Source of the DNA: an uncultured Kordia sp.
GTDB lineage: Bacteria; Bacteroidota; Bacteroidia; Flavobacteriales; Flavobacteriaceae
DNA: 64,000 bases
Reading direction: 5' to 3'
Assembly: GCF_947489565.1 (NCBI RefSeq)
Contig: NZ_CANLEA010000013.1
Span: forward strand, 1-64,000
Shown here: piece after piece, positions 43,337-51,742 of the stretch
Layout of the letters: each line of letters begins with the position of its first letter
Numbering within the stretch: position 1 is the stretch's first letter
Notes under the pieces: model-generated
What the model was told of the DNA's origin: nothing
Database searches by the model: none
What the model saw: the letters and a program-made list of their open reading frames with translations, nothing else
Position numbers and translations under genes: made by a program

Positions 43337-44341
43337 ATGAAACAAACCTACATCATAGCAGAAATCGCGCAAGCACATGACGGAAGTCTCGGAATGGCGC
43401 ATGCATACATTGATGCTGTGGCAAAAACGGGCGCAAACGCGATCAAATTTCAAACACATATTGCTGTAGCGGAAAGTAGCATTCACGAACCTTTTAGAGT
43501 AAAATTCTCAAAGCAAGATGCAACACGTTATGAATACTGGCAGCGTATGGAATTTTCATTAGAACAATGGAAAGAACTCAAAACGCATTGTGATGAAGTT
43601 GGAATAGATTTTTTGTCGTCTCCGTTTAGCAATGCAGCGGTAGATTTGTTGGAAGAAGTTGGTGTAAAACAATACAAAGTGGGTTCTGGGGAAGTCAATA
43701 ACTTTCTATTGCTAGAAAAAATAGCAAACACAGGAAAACCAATCATCATTTCTTCGGGAATGAGTTCGTTTGCAGAATTGGATGAAACCGTTGCTTTTCT
43801 TAAAGAAAAAAACTGCGAATTCTCTATATTACAGTGTACAACTTCATATCCAACAGCGCCAAAACAGTTTGGTTTAAACGTGATTCAAGAACTCAAAGAC
43901 CGTTACCAAGTAAAAATTGGATTTTCCGATCATTCATCAGGAATCGAAGCGGGAATTGCAGCAGCTGCGTTAGGAGCAGAGATTTTAGAATTTCATGTTG
44001 TGTTTGACAAAGAAATGTTTGGTCCAGATGCAAAATCATCACTCACATTTCCAGAAACCACAAAATTAGTCAGCGCCATCAGAAACATTGACAAAGCGTT
44101 GAATCATCCTATAGACAAAAAAGACAACTCACAATATTCAGAATTAAAGCAAATCTTTGAAAAATCGTTAGCAATCAACAAAGATTTACCAAAAGGACAT
44201 GTTTTAACGTTTAACGATTTAGAAGCCAAGAAACCTAAGAATTACGGAATTCTAGCTTCAAAATTTCAAGAAGTCATCGGAAAAAAGCTGGTGAATGACA
44301 TGAAACAGTGGGATTTTTTAAACAATGACGATATCCGTTAA
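43337..44341 (+). CDS. neuB: NeuB-family nonulosonic acid synthase
   Basis: A 334-residue enzyme condensing phosphoenolpyruvate with a mannosamine-type sugar to give a nine-carbon sialic-acid-like sugar. TIM-barrel part has KTGANAIKFQTH, DFLSSPFSNAAVDLLE, KVGSGEVNNFLLLE, IISSGMSSFAEL, LQCTTSYPT and IGFSDHSSG, all conserved. The SAF antifreeze-like domain closes at about 278-330 (KSLAINKDLPKGHVLTFNDLE). Together with the NeuC and NeuA homologs downstream it completes a CMP-nonulosonate pathway; whether Neu5Ac or a relative is formed is open. Confidence 0.94.
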   Translation: MKQTYIIAEIAQAHDGSLGMAHAYIDAVAKTGANAIKFQTHIAVAESSIHEPFRVKFSKQDATRYEYWQRMEFSLEQWKELKTHCDEVGIDFLSSPFSNAAVDLLEEVGVKQYKVGSGEVNNFLLLEKIANTGKPIIISSGMSSFAELDETVAFLKEKNCEFSILQCTTSYPTAPKQFGLNVIQELKDRYQVKIGFSDHSSGIEAGIAAAALGAEILEFHVVFDKEMFGPDAKSSLTFPETTKLVSAIRNIDKALNHPIDKKDNSQYSELKQIFEKSLAINKDLPKGHVLTFNDLEAKKPKNYGILASKFQEVIGKKLVNDMKQWDFLNNDDIR

Positions 44342-44350
44342 AAATCGATT

Positions 44351-45433
44351 ATGATAAAAAATATACTGAATTTATTAGTAGTTCTTTTATGCTTGCAAAC
44401 TATAAATGCACAAAATGATACTGAAATTGTCGAAAAATTTCTAAAATCAATAGCGAATCAAGACACAGCATCTTTATCTCAATATTTACATGAAGATGTT
44501 TTGGTAGTAGAAGAAGATTCTGTTGCATTCAATACTCGTGAAAAATTTCTAAAACGATTGGAATCATTTAAAACTTGGAATACTCAAATTAGTGATATTG
44601 AAGTTTCTGAATTTGAAGGAAATATAGAATTCTATTTCACATCAACGAATGAATATTATTCACTTTTAGGTATAGCACCATTTAATGTAAGTGGAATGTG
44701 TTTTCTTTCTGATGGGAAAATCAAAAAAATACAAGGAGAAGAATGGTATTATGTGTATGATAGTGTATTTTTTCAAACGTATGAACAAATTGAATTTGCT
44801 AAATGGTTGGCAAAAGCGAATCTTTCTATTTCAGATTTCCCTAAGACAAAAAGCGGATACAAATTGTTGTTAAACCTTGCTAAAAGATATAAAAATGCGA
44901 AACTTTCTAAAGAAGAAGAGCAAGAAATAGCAACTTTTATCAATGGAAATATTGTTCATAAAAGAAGAGAATTTATATCAAATGATTCGGAAGGAATAAA
45001 GACGTTTGTTTATAATTTAATCATGGCATTTAAAGCTAAAAAATACAAGGAAATTCAGGAAATGTATATTACTGAACAAGAATTTGTTGAACTTTGGCAA
45101 CATTATGGTGGTTCACCTGCAAAGGGAATCCATGAATTTAAAGAAAATGTAAAGCCTTTAACAAAAGATAGATTTGATGATATCAGTGGAATTGATTTTT
45201 ATACTACTGTAGCAAGCTACAAAATGGTGTCAGATGAAGACTTAGATAAGGTGCCTTTTAGTAAAATTTTGAGGAAAAAAGCACTTCAAGGAAAAGAAGA
45301 GTATTATTTTTCAGAAGATGAATTTCGTATTGAATATATTTATGATGGCTTACTTACCAGTGTGAAAAGGCTGAAATTAGGAGAAATTATTTATATTCCC
45401 AACAAAGGTTGGAGACTCACAAATTTAAACTAA
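44351..45433 (+). CDS. exported protein with NTF2/SnoaL-like domain, function unknown
   Basis: A 360-residue exported protein between neuB and neuC. Signal peptide about 1-20 (ending INAQN). Residues about 22-135 look like an NTF2/SnoaL-type cone (VEKFLKSIANQDTASLSQYL, then a conserved Trp and strand-rich part). A second, unrecognised region (about 200-360) begins EGIKTFVYNLIMAFKAKKYK and could be another such domain. No catalytic site is evident. An exported protein inside a sugar-nucleotide gene set is unexpected; it starts only ten bases after neuB and is bounded downstream by the A/C-rich tract. Confidence 0.65.
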   Translation: MIKNILNLLVVLLCLQTINAQNDTEIVEKFLKSIANQDTASLSQYLHEDVLVVEEDSVAFNTREKFLKRLESFKTWNTQISDIEVSEFEGNIEFYFTSTNEYYSLLGIAPFNVSGMCFLSDGKIKKIQGEEWYYVYDSVFFQTYEQIEFAKWLAKANLSISDFPKTKSGYKLLLNLAKRYKNAKLSKEEEQEIATFINGNIVHKRREFISNDSEGIKTFVYNLIMAFKAKKYKEIQEMYITEQEFVELWQHYGGSPAKGIHEFKENVKPLTKDRFDDISGIDFYTTVASYKMVSDEDLDKVPFSKILRKKALQGKEEYYFSEDEFRIEYIYDGLLTSVKRLKLGEIIYIPNKGWRLTNLN

Positions 45434-45493
45434 AAACCCAAGACCCAAGACCCAACACCAAAGACCAAAAACCCAACACCCAACACCCAACAA
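45434..45493. repeat. A/C-rich heptanucleotide tract before neuC
   Basis: The 60 bases before the neuC ATG are built from CCCAAGA, CCCAACA and CCAAAAA units and contain six CCC runs, that is six GGG runs on the minus strand arranged as two groups of three with four-base loops separated by a longer stretch. Similar but shorter tracts precede neuB, neuA, the 56067 gene and the 61066 gene. Confidence 0.8.
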
Positions 45494-46651
45494 ATGAACA
45501 AAAGAAAAATATGTGCCGTAGTAACCGCACGACCATCATACAGTAGAATCAAAACTGCACTCAAAGCGATTCAAGAGCATCCAGACTTGGAATTACAGCT
45601 TGTGGTAGCAGGTTCTGCTTTGTTAGGTCGTTATGGAAATGCTGTTAATGTTATTGAAAAAGATGGTTTTAAGATCAATGAAAAGGTATTTATGGTGTTG
45701 GAAGGTGAAAATCCAACCGCAATGGCAAAAACCACAGGTTTAGGTGTAATGGAGCTTTCTAATGTGTTCTACAATCTAAAACCAGATGCGGTAATTACGA
45801 TTGCAGATCGTTTTGAAACCATTGCTACAAGTATTGCGGCGGCGTATCAAAACATTCCATTGGTGCATATTCAAGGAGGAGAAGTTACAGGAAATATAGA
45901 CGAAAAAGTCCGTCATGCGAATACGAAATTGGCAGATTTGCACTTAGTGGCTTCTGAAGATGCGAAAGATCGTGTGATAAAACTAGGAGAAGATCCAAAA
46001 TATGTAATCAACACAGGTTGTCCGTCCATTGACATTGCAAAAGAAGTATTAGACTCGAACGATTACGAATTTGATCCGATTAAAAAATATGGCGGTGTTG
46101 GAGCTGATTTAGATATTTCTAACGGTTATTTGGTTGTCATGCAGCATCCAGAAACCAATCGGTATAAATCGGCGAGAGAAGACGTATTATGTACTTTAAA
46201 AGCGATTCATGAGCTCAACATTCCAACGTTTTGGTTTTGGCCAAATGTAGATGCAGGTTCTGATGGAACTTCGAACGGAATTCGTTACTATCGTGAAAAT
46301 TTCAATCCAGATAATATTCGTTTCTTCAAAAATATGGAGCCAAACGACTTTTTACACTTACTGAAAAACTGTGATTGTTTGGTAGGAAATTCAAGTGTAG
46401 GAATTCGTGAATGTTCGTTTATTGGTGTGCCGACAGTAAACATTGGAACACGTCAAAATCGCCGTCAACGCGGGAAAAATGTCATTGACGCAGAATACGA
46501 TACCAATGCAATCATAGCGGCTATTCAAGAACGAATTGGTCAAAAAGGAAGACTTTCAGAGCATATCTATGGAAATGGAAACTCAGGAAAACAAATCGCG
46601 GAAGCATTAGCAAACACAGAATTAATTGCTCACAAAACGATTATGTACTAA
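45494..46651 (+). CDS. neuC: NeuC-family UDP-GlcNAc 2-epimerase (hydrolysing)
   Basis: A 385-residue enzyme of the hydrolysing UDP-N-acetylglucosamine 2-epimerase group that supplies ManNAc-type sugar for nonulosonic acid synthesis. Seen: N-terminal CAVVTARPSYSRIKTAL, the IADRFETIATSIAAAYQNIP and HIQGGEVTGNIDEKVRHAN segments carrying catalytic acidic and histidine residues, MQHPETN, and SSVGIRECSFIGVPTVNIGTRQNRR in the UDP-binding part. Related LegG enzymes act on UDP-diNAcBac; the sequence alone does not separate them. Confidence 0.92.
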   Translation: MNKRKICAVVTARPSYSRIKTALKAIQEHPDLELQLVVAGSALLGRYGNAVNVIEKDGFKINEKVFMVLEGENPTAMAKTTGLGVMELSNVFYNLKPDAVITIADRFETIATSIAAAYQNIPLVHIQGGEVTGNIDEKVRHANTKLADLHLVASEDAKDRVIKLGEDPKYVINTGCPSIDIAKEVLDSNDYEFDPIKKYGGVGADLDISNGYLVVMQHPETNRYKSAREDVLCTLKAIHELNIPTFWFWPNVDAGSDGTSNGIRYYRENFNPDNIRFFKNMEPNDFLHLLKNCDCLVGNSSVGIRECSFIGVPTVNIGTRQNRRQRGKNVIDAEYDTNAIIAAIQERIGQKGRLSEHIYGNGNSGKQIAEALANTELIAHKTIMY

Positions 46652-46942
46652 TTGAAATGCTAAATGTTGAATGCTGAATTTTAAATTATACCAAAGGTCA
46701 GTTCGAGTGATTTTACATTGAGTAAAACGAAATGAAAAATTGTATCGAGAACAGCTATGATAAAAAACGTTTAGATTTCAAAGTAGTTCTCGATACAAAT
46801 TTGCTTTGCAAATCCACTCGAACTGACGTAAGAGTAAAACGAACAAACGAAGTTAAATTGTTGAATTATAAATTTTGAATGTTAAATTGAAGCAATACAT
46901 TTGCTAAAGGCGACCTAAAACCAAAAACCCAATACCAAAAAA
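46652..46942. repeat. nested palindromic element, copy B, with promoter-like unit
   Basis: GTCAGTTCGAGTG (from 46697) pairs with CACTCGAACTGAC (to about 46827), with an inner TTGTATCGAGAAC / GTTCTCGATACAA pair. AT-rich repeats (AATGCTGAATTTTAAATTA) lie on the upstream side and AAATTTTGAATGTTAAATTGAA on the downstream side. The gap holds no gene; it carries the promoter of neuA and its A/C-rich leader. Confidence 0.85.
46873..46903 (+). promoter_or_regulatory. promoter of the neuA block
   Basis: TTTTG (46873-46877) is followed after 18 bases by TACATTTG (46896-46903) and C, an excellent match to the Bacteroidota promoter. The ATG of neuA lies 40 bases downstream. The same unit, at identical spacing but with the last G changed to A, lies at 56017-56047. 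Confidence 0.6.
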
Positions 46943-47641
46943 ATGAACATACTCGCAGTCATACCAGCAAGAGGCGGAAGCAAAGGTGTTCCGGGGAAAA
47001 ACAAAAAACTACTCAATGGAAAACCATTAATTCAATACAGTATTGACGCTGCCTTGCAATCAAAATACATTTCAGAAGTTGTGGTGACGACGGATGATAC
47101 CGAAATCATTGCGATTGCGAAGTCGCTTGGTGCGAATGTTCCTTTTGTACGTCCAAAACACTTAGCAGAAGACGCAACACCAACATTACCAGTCATTCAA
47201 CATGCAGTTTCATTCTTGAAAGAAGCAGGGAAACACTTTGATGCTATTTGTTTATTGCAACCAACAAGTCCATTCCGACCAAAAGGATTTTTAGACAGAG
47301 CAGTAGAAACATTCAAAGAAAAACAAACAGATTCGTTGGTTTCAGTATTAGAAGTTCCGCATCAATACAATCCCCATTGGACGTTTGAAGCCAATGAAAA
47401 TGGTGTTTTGGAGATTGCGACAGGTGAAAAAAATATCATTCCTAGAAGACAAGAATTACCAAAAGCTTATCACAGAGACGGAAGTATTTACATGACAAAA
47501 ACGAATGTCTTAATGCAGGAAAACTCATTGTACGGAAGTTCATTGGCGTATATAGTATCTGATGAGAAGTTTTACGTGAATATTGATACGCTAGAAGATT
47601 GGGAAAAAGCAACGGAATTAGCAAAAACGATTACACTTTGA
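46943..47641 (+). CDS. neuA: CMP-nonulosonate cytidylyltransferase (NeuA-like)
   Basis: A 232-residue nucleotidyltransferase activating the nonulosonic acid with CTP. The mononucleotide-binding loop IPARGGSKGVPGKNKK is at residues about 6-22, LIQYSIDAAL and VVTTDDTEI follow, with LLQPTSPFRP near 108 and the C-terminal FYVNIDTLEDWEKA carrying the metal-binding aspartate. It starts the third block after the palindrome. The next reading frame overlaps its stop as TTGA, indicating coupling with the asparagine-synthase-like gene. Confidence 0.94.
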   Translation: MNILAVIPARGGSKGVPGKNKKLLNGKPLIQYSIDAALQSKYISEVVVTTDDTEIIAIAKSLGANVPFVRPKHLAEDATPTLPVIQHAVSFLKEAGKHFDAICLLQPTSPFRPKGFLDRAVETFKEKQTDSLVSVLEVPHQYNPHWTFEANENGVLEIATGEKNIIPRRQELPKAYHRDGSIYMTKTNVLMQENSLYGSSLAYIVSDEKFYVNIDTLEDWEKATELAKTITL

Positions 47642-49212
47642 AGTTTGAAAAACATAGCATAACCAACTTTCACATTTCTTTTGATAAGAACGGATTTGCT
47701 GTACAACTCTTCAAACAAGAAAACCAAGGAAGCAATTTGTATAGGTTGGACAGTGAATTGTTTGAAATTGTTTGGTATTCGTCAGATCATACGGAAGAAA
47801 AAATTCTAGATTTTGTCAATAGGTTACATGAAGATTTCGATAAAATCCTAGAAAATACATATCAATATTTAGGAAGTGTTTTTGAAATTTTTATTCATGA
47901 TAAAAAAAATAATAAATTATTAATTGTAAGTGATTTACATGGTGTGAATGGAAGTTTTTATTTAATAAATGAAAATTGCTTAAAATTCTTTTTAAACTTC
48001 CAAAACTTCACAACATTTCAAGTTCCATTAACATTTGATACAATTGGTGTGCAAGCACATTTTGCATTTGGTTATCAGGTACAACCTTTTCCATTGCCAT
48101 ACGAAGGAATTTCACGAATTCAAGGTGGAAAATTACATGTATTTGAGTCAAATTTAGAACATATAACCAAAGAATTACAGATTGAATTTTCAACTGAAAA
48201 ACCATCATTTTCACTAAAGAATGCAATGAATGTGACGGAAAAGCTATTTTTTGGTGCTACGGCAGGAAAAGATAGTTTGACTTTGTTGAGTCAAGTTGAG
48301 GAAGGAAATGCACAAATCAAAACTGGAAACTTTGGAAATGTATATGCAGCAGATGTCATGCAAGGAAAGGAAATTGCTGTAAAACTAGATGTTTCTTACG
48401 ATCACACTACTTTGTGTGATGAAAATGAATTTGAATACTACGCAACGCAAATCGCCAGTATTTCTGGTGGTTTAGGAACGGTTTCGTATGTAGATATGCT
48501 CAAATTTGTCGATCAGGGAATTCCGAACGATTACAGTTATGTCATGGGAGAAGCAGGAGAATGTGTGCGCATGTTTTTTCCTTCAGCTACTAATCTCACG
48601 AAAGCATTGCACAACTATTTGACGCCAAAAGAGTTTTTGTCAGATACACTTATTGCTGATTATGATGTGTTTATGGAATCGTATCCAGAAAACGTTTCTT
48701 CTGAAATCACAAAAAACTATGAAGGAAATTCGAATGCAGAAATCTTAGTCAATTTTTACAGAAAAGGACGTTTGCCAGGCAATTTTGGAAACAGACACAA
48801 GATATTATCTGTCTTTAGAAATAAAATCACGCCGTTTTTACATGAAGATTTCATCAAACAAACACATAATTTGCCGCATAAACGTTACAAAAACGATCAA
48901 ATTCACGAAGAAATTATCTATAATTCCAATCAAGATTTACTAACTTTTTTTAGAAACCCAATCCAATCAGATGTATCTGTGCAGGACTGGAATCATCGCA
49001 TATCTAACGAAATAGGAGAGAAGTTATATTTACTTTTAGAAAAGCACATTGATGCGTTAAAATCGGTATTTGACACGAAGAAAGTACTGGCTTTGGCAAA
49101 AAAGCAACAAAAAAGTCCGAATAGAGGCGTTTATTTTCTTTTCAGAATACTTTCAATGGCTATATTTGCGGACAATATCAATAACGCGATTGCCCCATGC
49201 GAAAAAAGATAA
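47638..49212 (+). CDS. asparagine-synthase-like protein lacking the glutaminase cysteine
   Basis: From a TTG at 47638 that overlaps the neuA stop, the product has 524 residues and begins with KFEKHSITNFHISFDKNGF; an ATG-less longer frame from 47599 would lie inside neuA. The N-terminal half resembles the class II amidotransferase fold (VSDLHGVNGSFYLI; PYEGISRIQGGKLHVF) but has no N-terminal Cys. The ATP-pyrophosphatase loop reads FFGATAGKDSLTLL in place of SGGxDS, keeping Asp-Ser. It may amidate or adenylate a sugar acid using ammonia, or be non-catalytic; this is inferred. Confidence 0.65.
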   Translation: MKFEKHSITNFHISFDKNGFAVQLFKQENQGSNLYRLDSELFEIVWYSSDHTEEKILDFVNRLHEDFDKILENTYQYLGSVFEIFIHDKKNNKLLIVSDLHGVNGSFYLINENCLKFFLNFQNFTTFQVPLTFDTIGVQAHFAFGYQVQPFPLPYEGISRIQGGKLHVFESNLEHITKELQIEFSTEKPSFSLKNAMNVTEKLFFGATAGKDSLTLLSQVEEGNAQIKTGNFGNVYAADVMQGKEIAVKLDVSYDHTTLCDENEFEYYATQIASISGGLGTVSYVDMLKFVDQGIPNDYSYVMGEAGECVRMFFPSATNLTKALHNYLTPKEFLSDTLIADYDVFMESYPENVSSEITKNYEGNSNAEILVNFYRKGRLPGNFGNRHKILSVFRNKITPFLHEDFIKQTHNLPHKRYKNDQIHEEIIYNSNQDLLTFFRNPIQSDVSVQDWNHRISNEIGEKLYLLLEKHIDALKSVFDTKKVLALAKKQQKSPNRGVYFLFRILSMAIFADNINNAIAPCEKR

Positions 49213-50597
49213 TTTCCATATTTGTGGGATACCAAAGTTTTGAAAATCATTATGCAAGTGATTTCTTTGAAACTCCCGAAAACATTGACATGCTGCTTTG
49301 GCACAACGTCAAGTCTTCCGCATTGGAAAAATTACCCAAAAACATTCAAACGCAACAACTTCCTGAGTTTGATTACAAAGGGAAAACAGATTTTTTACGC
49401 TATTTAAAAGCGAAATCTACCTTGCGTTACAATGATAAAACGCAAGCAACGAAAAAGCACTTATTATACAGAGTTGCGCCGGGAAAGAGCAATTTCAAGA
49501 AAAAGCTCAAATTTGGATTGATTAGTGTGCTATCACGTTTCTATGCTTCTAAAAAAGGAATTCAAAAACTAGAAGCTTCATTTTTCAATCAGACCCGAAA
49601 TTCCAACTATTATAAGGAATGTTTGACATATTTAAAGTCAAACACGCCAGATATGATGTATTGTTCGCATCAGGTTTCAAGTTTGTCATTAGCACCAGTT
49701 TTGGCTGCGCGTGATTTGGGAATTCCTGTGGTGAGTTTTATTCACTCATGGGACAATCTTCCGAAAGGAAATAAAATGCTCAAAGCCGATCATTACTTGG
49801 TTTGGAGTGATTATATGAAAGAAGAAATGACTGCGTATTATCCCGATGAAGTCAAAGAAAATAATATTACGGTTACTGGAACGCCACAATTTGTATGTTA
49901 TACCAAGTCTGAATATTTGATTCCAAAAGAATTGTTCTACAAAGCATACAATTTGCCTACGGATAAAAAATTGCTCTGCTTTTCAGGGAATTTTACATCT
50001 ATTGGTATGGATGATCCATTGTATCTAAAGGATTTGGCAGAAGCTGTAAAAAAGCATAATCAAACGAATTCAGCGCAATATCATGTCATTTTACGCGCCA
50101 ATCCAGCAGATTACAATCAAGGATTTATTCCAATTTTGGAACAATATAAAGATGTGATCACGGAAATCATTCCCACATGGAATCATGAAGAATTTCCGTT
50201 ACCTAAAACGTATACAGTGAACTCGAATTTAGGAGTTTTATACAGCACATTATATTACAGTAATGCAATATTCAATATAGGTTCTACCATGGCGCTTGAC
50301 GCAATACTACTAGGAAAACCAGCGTTTTATTGTTATTACAAACAAGCAAATGGCCATAAGGATTTTGATATCGATCGTTTATATCAATTTGTACACTTTA
50401 AGACATTTGATAAGCATTCAGAAGCAGTTCACATGTTGCGAAAACCAGCAGCATTAGCGGAAATATTACAAGATTTTGATACCTTAGAACAACAAAATCG
50501 AGAGGAACGTTCAGCTTGGGCAAAAAGTATTGCAAAACATCCGTTGAATGAAGTTAAAGATAGAATGTATCACGCTTTTCAAAACGTATTGAGTTAA
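49197..50597 (+). CDS. GT-B-fold glycosyltransferase-like protein
   Basis: A 466-residue protein that overlaps the preceding gene by 16 bases. The central GIPVVSFIHSWDNLPKGNKM, YLVWSDYMKEEM, VTGTPQF and, further on, LYYSNAIFNIGSTMALDAIL segments follow the layout of GT-B enzymes of the CDP-glycerol-transferase or sialyltransferase-like kind. No exact family can be named. Lying directly after neuA and its partner, it is a candidate for transferring the CMP-activated nonulosonic acid, but this is only inference from position. Confidence 0.6.
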   Translation: MRKKIISIFVGYQSFENHYASDFFETPENIDMLLWHNVKSSALEKLPKNIQTQQLPEFDYKGKTDFLRYLKAKSTLRYNDKTQATKKHLLYRVAPGKSNFKKKLKFGLISVLSRFYASKKGIQKLEASFFNQTRNSNYYKECLTYLKSNTPDMMYCSHQVSSLSLAPVLAARDLGIPVVSFIHSWDNLPKGNKMLKADHYLVWSDYMKEEMTAYYPDEVKENNITVTGTPQFVCYTKSEYLIPKELFYKAYNLPTDKKLLCFSGNFTSIGMDDPLYLKDLAEAVKKHNQTNSAQYHVILRANPADYNQGFIPILEQYKDVITEIIPTWNHEEFPLPKTYTVNSNLGVLYSTLYYSNAIFNIGSTMALDAILLGKPAFYCYYKQANGHKDFDIDRLYQFVHFKTFDKHSEAVHMLRKPAALAEILQDFDTLEQQNREERSAWAKSIAKHPLNEVKDRMYHAFQNVLS

Positions 50598-51742
50598 TGC
50601 ATATCGCTTTCTTACTTCCTGAATATCCACATGAAAAGCTCCCGAAATCTGCGGGAATAGGGACAAGTACGAAAAACTTGCTCAAAGCTTTGGTAGACAA
50701 GGGTTTGCAAATTACAGTGTTTACCTATTTTCAAGATCAACAAGAAGTATTTCAAGATGGTGACATTACGATTCACAAAATAAAACTGCGAAAATATCCT
50801 GTGTTGACATGGAAGTTGAATGAAGGAATCATTAACAAATACATTAATAAAATCATTCAAAAAGATAACATTGATGTGTTGGAAGTGGTGGATTGGACAG
50901 GAATTACGGCCAATATGAACTTTTCTATTCCACAAGTGATGCGTTTGCACGGAAGTGATACGTTTTTCTGTCATTTGGAAGGAAGAGAGATCAAACAAGC
51001 GAATTTTAATCGTGAACAAAAAGCTTATCAAAAGGCAGATAAAATCATTGCAGTGAGTCAGTTTGTGGCAGAAAAGACAAATTCATTATTCACTTCAAAT
51101 AAAGACATTACGGTAATTCCGAATGGAATTTATATAGATGATTTTCAATCTGATGTAACGAAACAAAAAGAAGGTGTAATTCTATATTTCGGAACCTTAA
51201 TCAGGAAAAAAGGAATTTTAGAACTCGCACATATTTTCAATGAATTGATTCAAAAAAATAGCAATTGTCAGTTAGTATTAGTTGGAAATGATGCGAAAGA
51301 TGTGAAAGAACAACGTTCGACTTGGGAAATTTGTAAAGAAATACTATCTGCGGAAGCATCTCAAAAAGTAACCTATTTGGGAGTTGTCAACTACGATCGC
51401 ATGAAAGAACTCATCAATGAAGCCAATGTTTGTGTATTTCCTTCCTTGGCAGAATCTTTCGGAATGGTAACGATTGAAGCGATGGCACTAGAAAAACCAT
51501 TTGTAAATACTGATTATCCTTGGGCAAAAGAAATTGTGGAAGATGGAGAAACTGGTTTTTTGGTAAATCCGAAGTCACATGTTGAATTTGCAGAAAAAAT
51601 AAATCTGTTATTAACAAATCCAGAATTAGCTTCAAACATGGCAAAAAAAGCACGAAAAGAAGCCATCAAACGATTTGACATTATGAAAATAGCAGATCAA
51701 AATATAGCAGTGTATGAATCTTTAGTAGCAGCAACATCATGA
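50597..51742 (+). CDS. GT4-family glycosyltransferase
   Basis: A 381-residue GT-B retaining glycosyltransferase. N-terminal FLLPEYPHEKLPKSAGIGTS loop; VMRLHGSDTFF and KADKIIAVSQFVAEKT in the middle; C-terminal domain with VIPNGIYIDDF, ILYFGTLIRKKGILELAHIF and the E-x7-E motif in FPSLAESFGMVTIEAMALEKP. Start overlaps the previous stop (TAATG). Sugar specificity unknown. A complete, well-formed family member. Confidence 0.94.
   Translation: MHIAFLLPEYPHEKLPKSAGIGTSTKNLLKALVDKGLQITVFTYFQDQQEVFQDGDITIHKIKLRKYPVLTWKLNEGIINKYINKIIQKDNIDVLEVVDWTGITANMNFSIPQVMRLHGSDTFFCHLEGREIKQANFNREQKAYQKADKIIAVSQFVAEKTNSLFTSNKDITVIPNGIYIDDFQSDVTKQKEGVILYFGTLIRKKGILELAHIFNELIQKNSNCQLVLVGNDAKDVKEQRSTWEICKEILSAEASQKVTYLGVVNYDRMKELINEANVCVFPSLAESFGMVTIEAMALEKPFVNTDYPWAKEIVEDGETGFLVNPKSHVEFAEKINLLLTNPELASNMAKKARKEAIKRFDIMKIADQNIAVYESLVAATS

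Noticed and set aside
43101-43337. Minus-strand ORF of 78 codons with a repeated LFVC motif
   Set aside because: It is a by-product of the (AAAC)19 tract, which has no stop in that frame; the flanks are palindrome sequence and there is no start signal.
45434-45493. Canonical four-run G-quadruplex with loops of seven or fewer
   Set aside because: Only three GGG runs occur per group; the two groups are separated by about 18 bases, so only a long-loop or multi-strand structure is possible.
50612-51031. 139-codon ORF antisense to the glycosyltransferase at 50597
   Set aside because: It lies wholly within a well-conserved GT4 gene and has the composition of a reverse-frame shadow.
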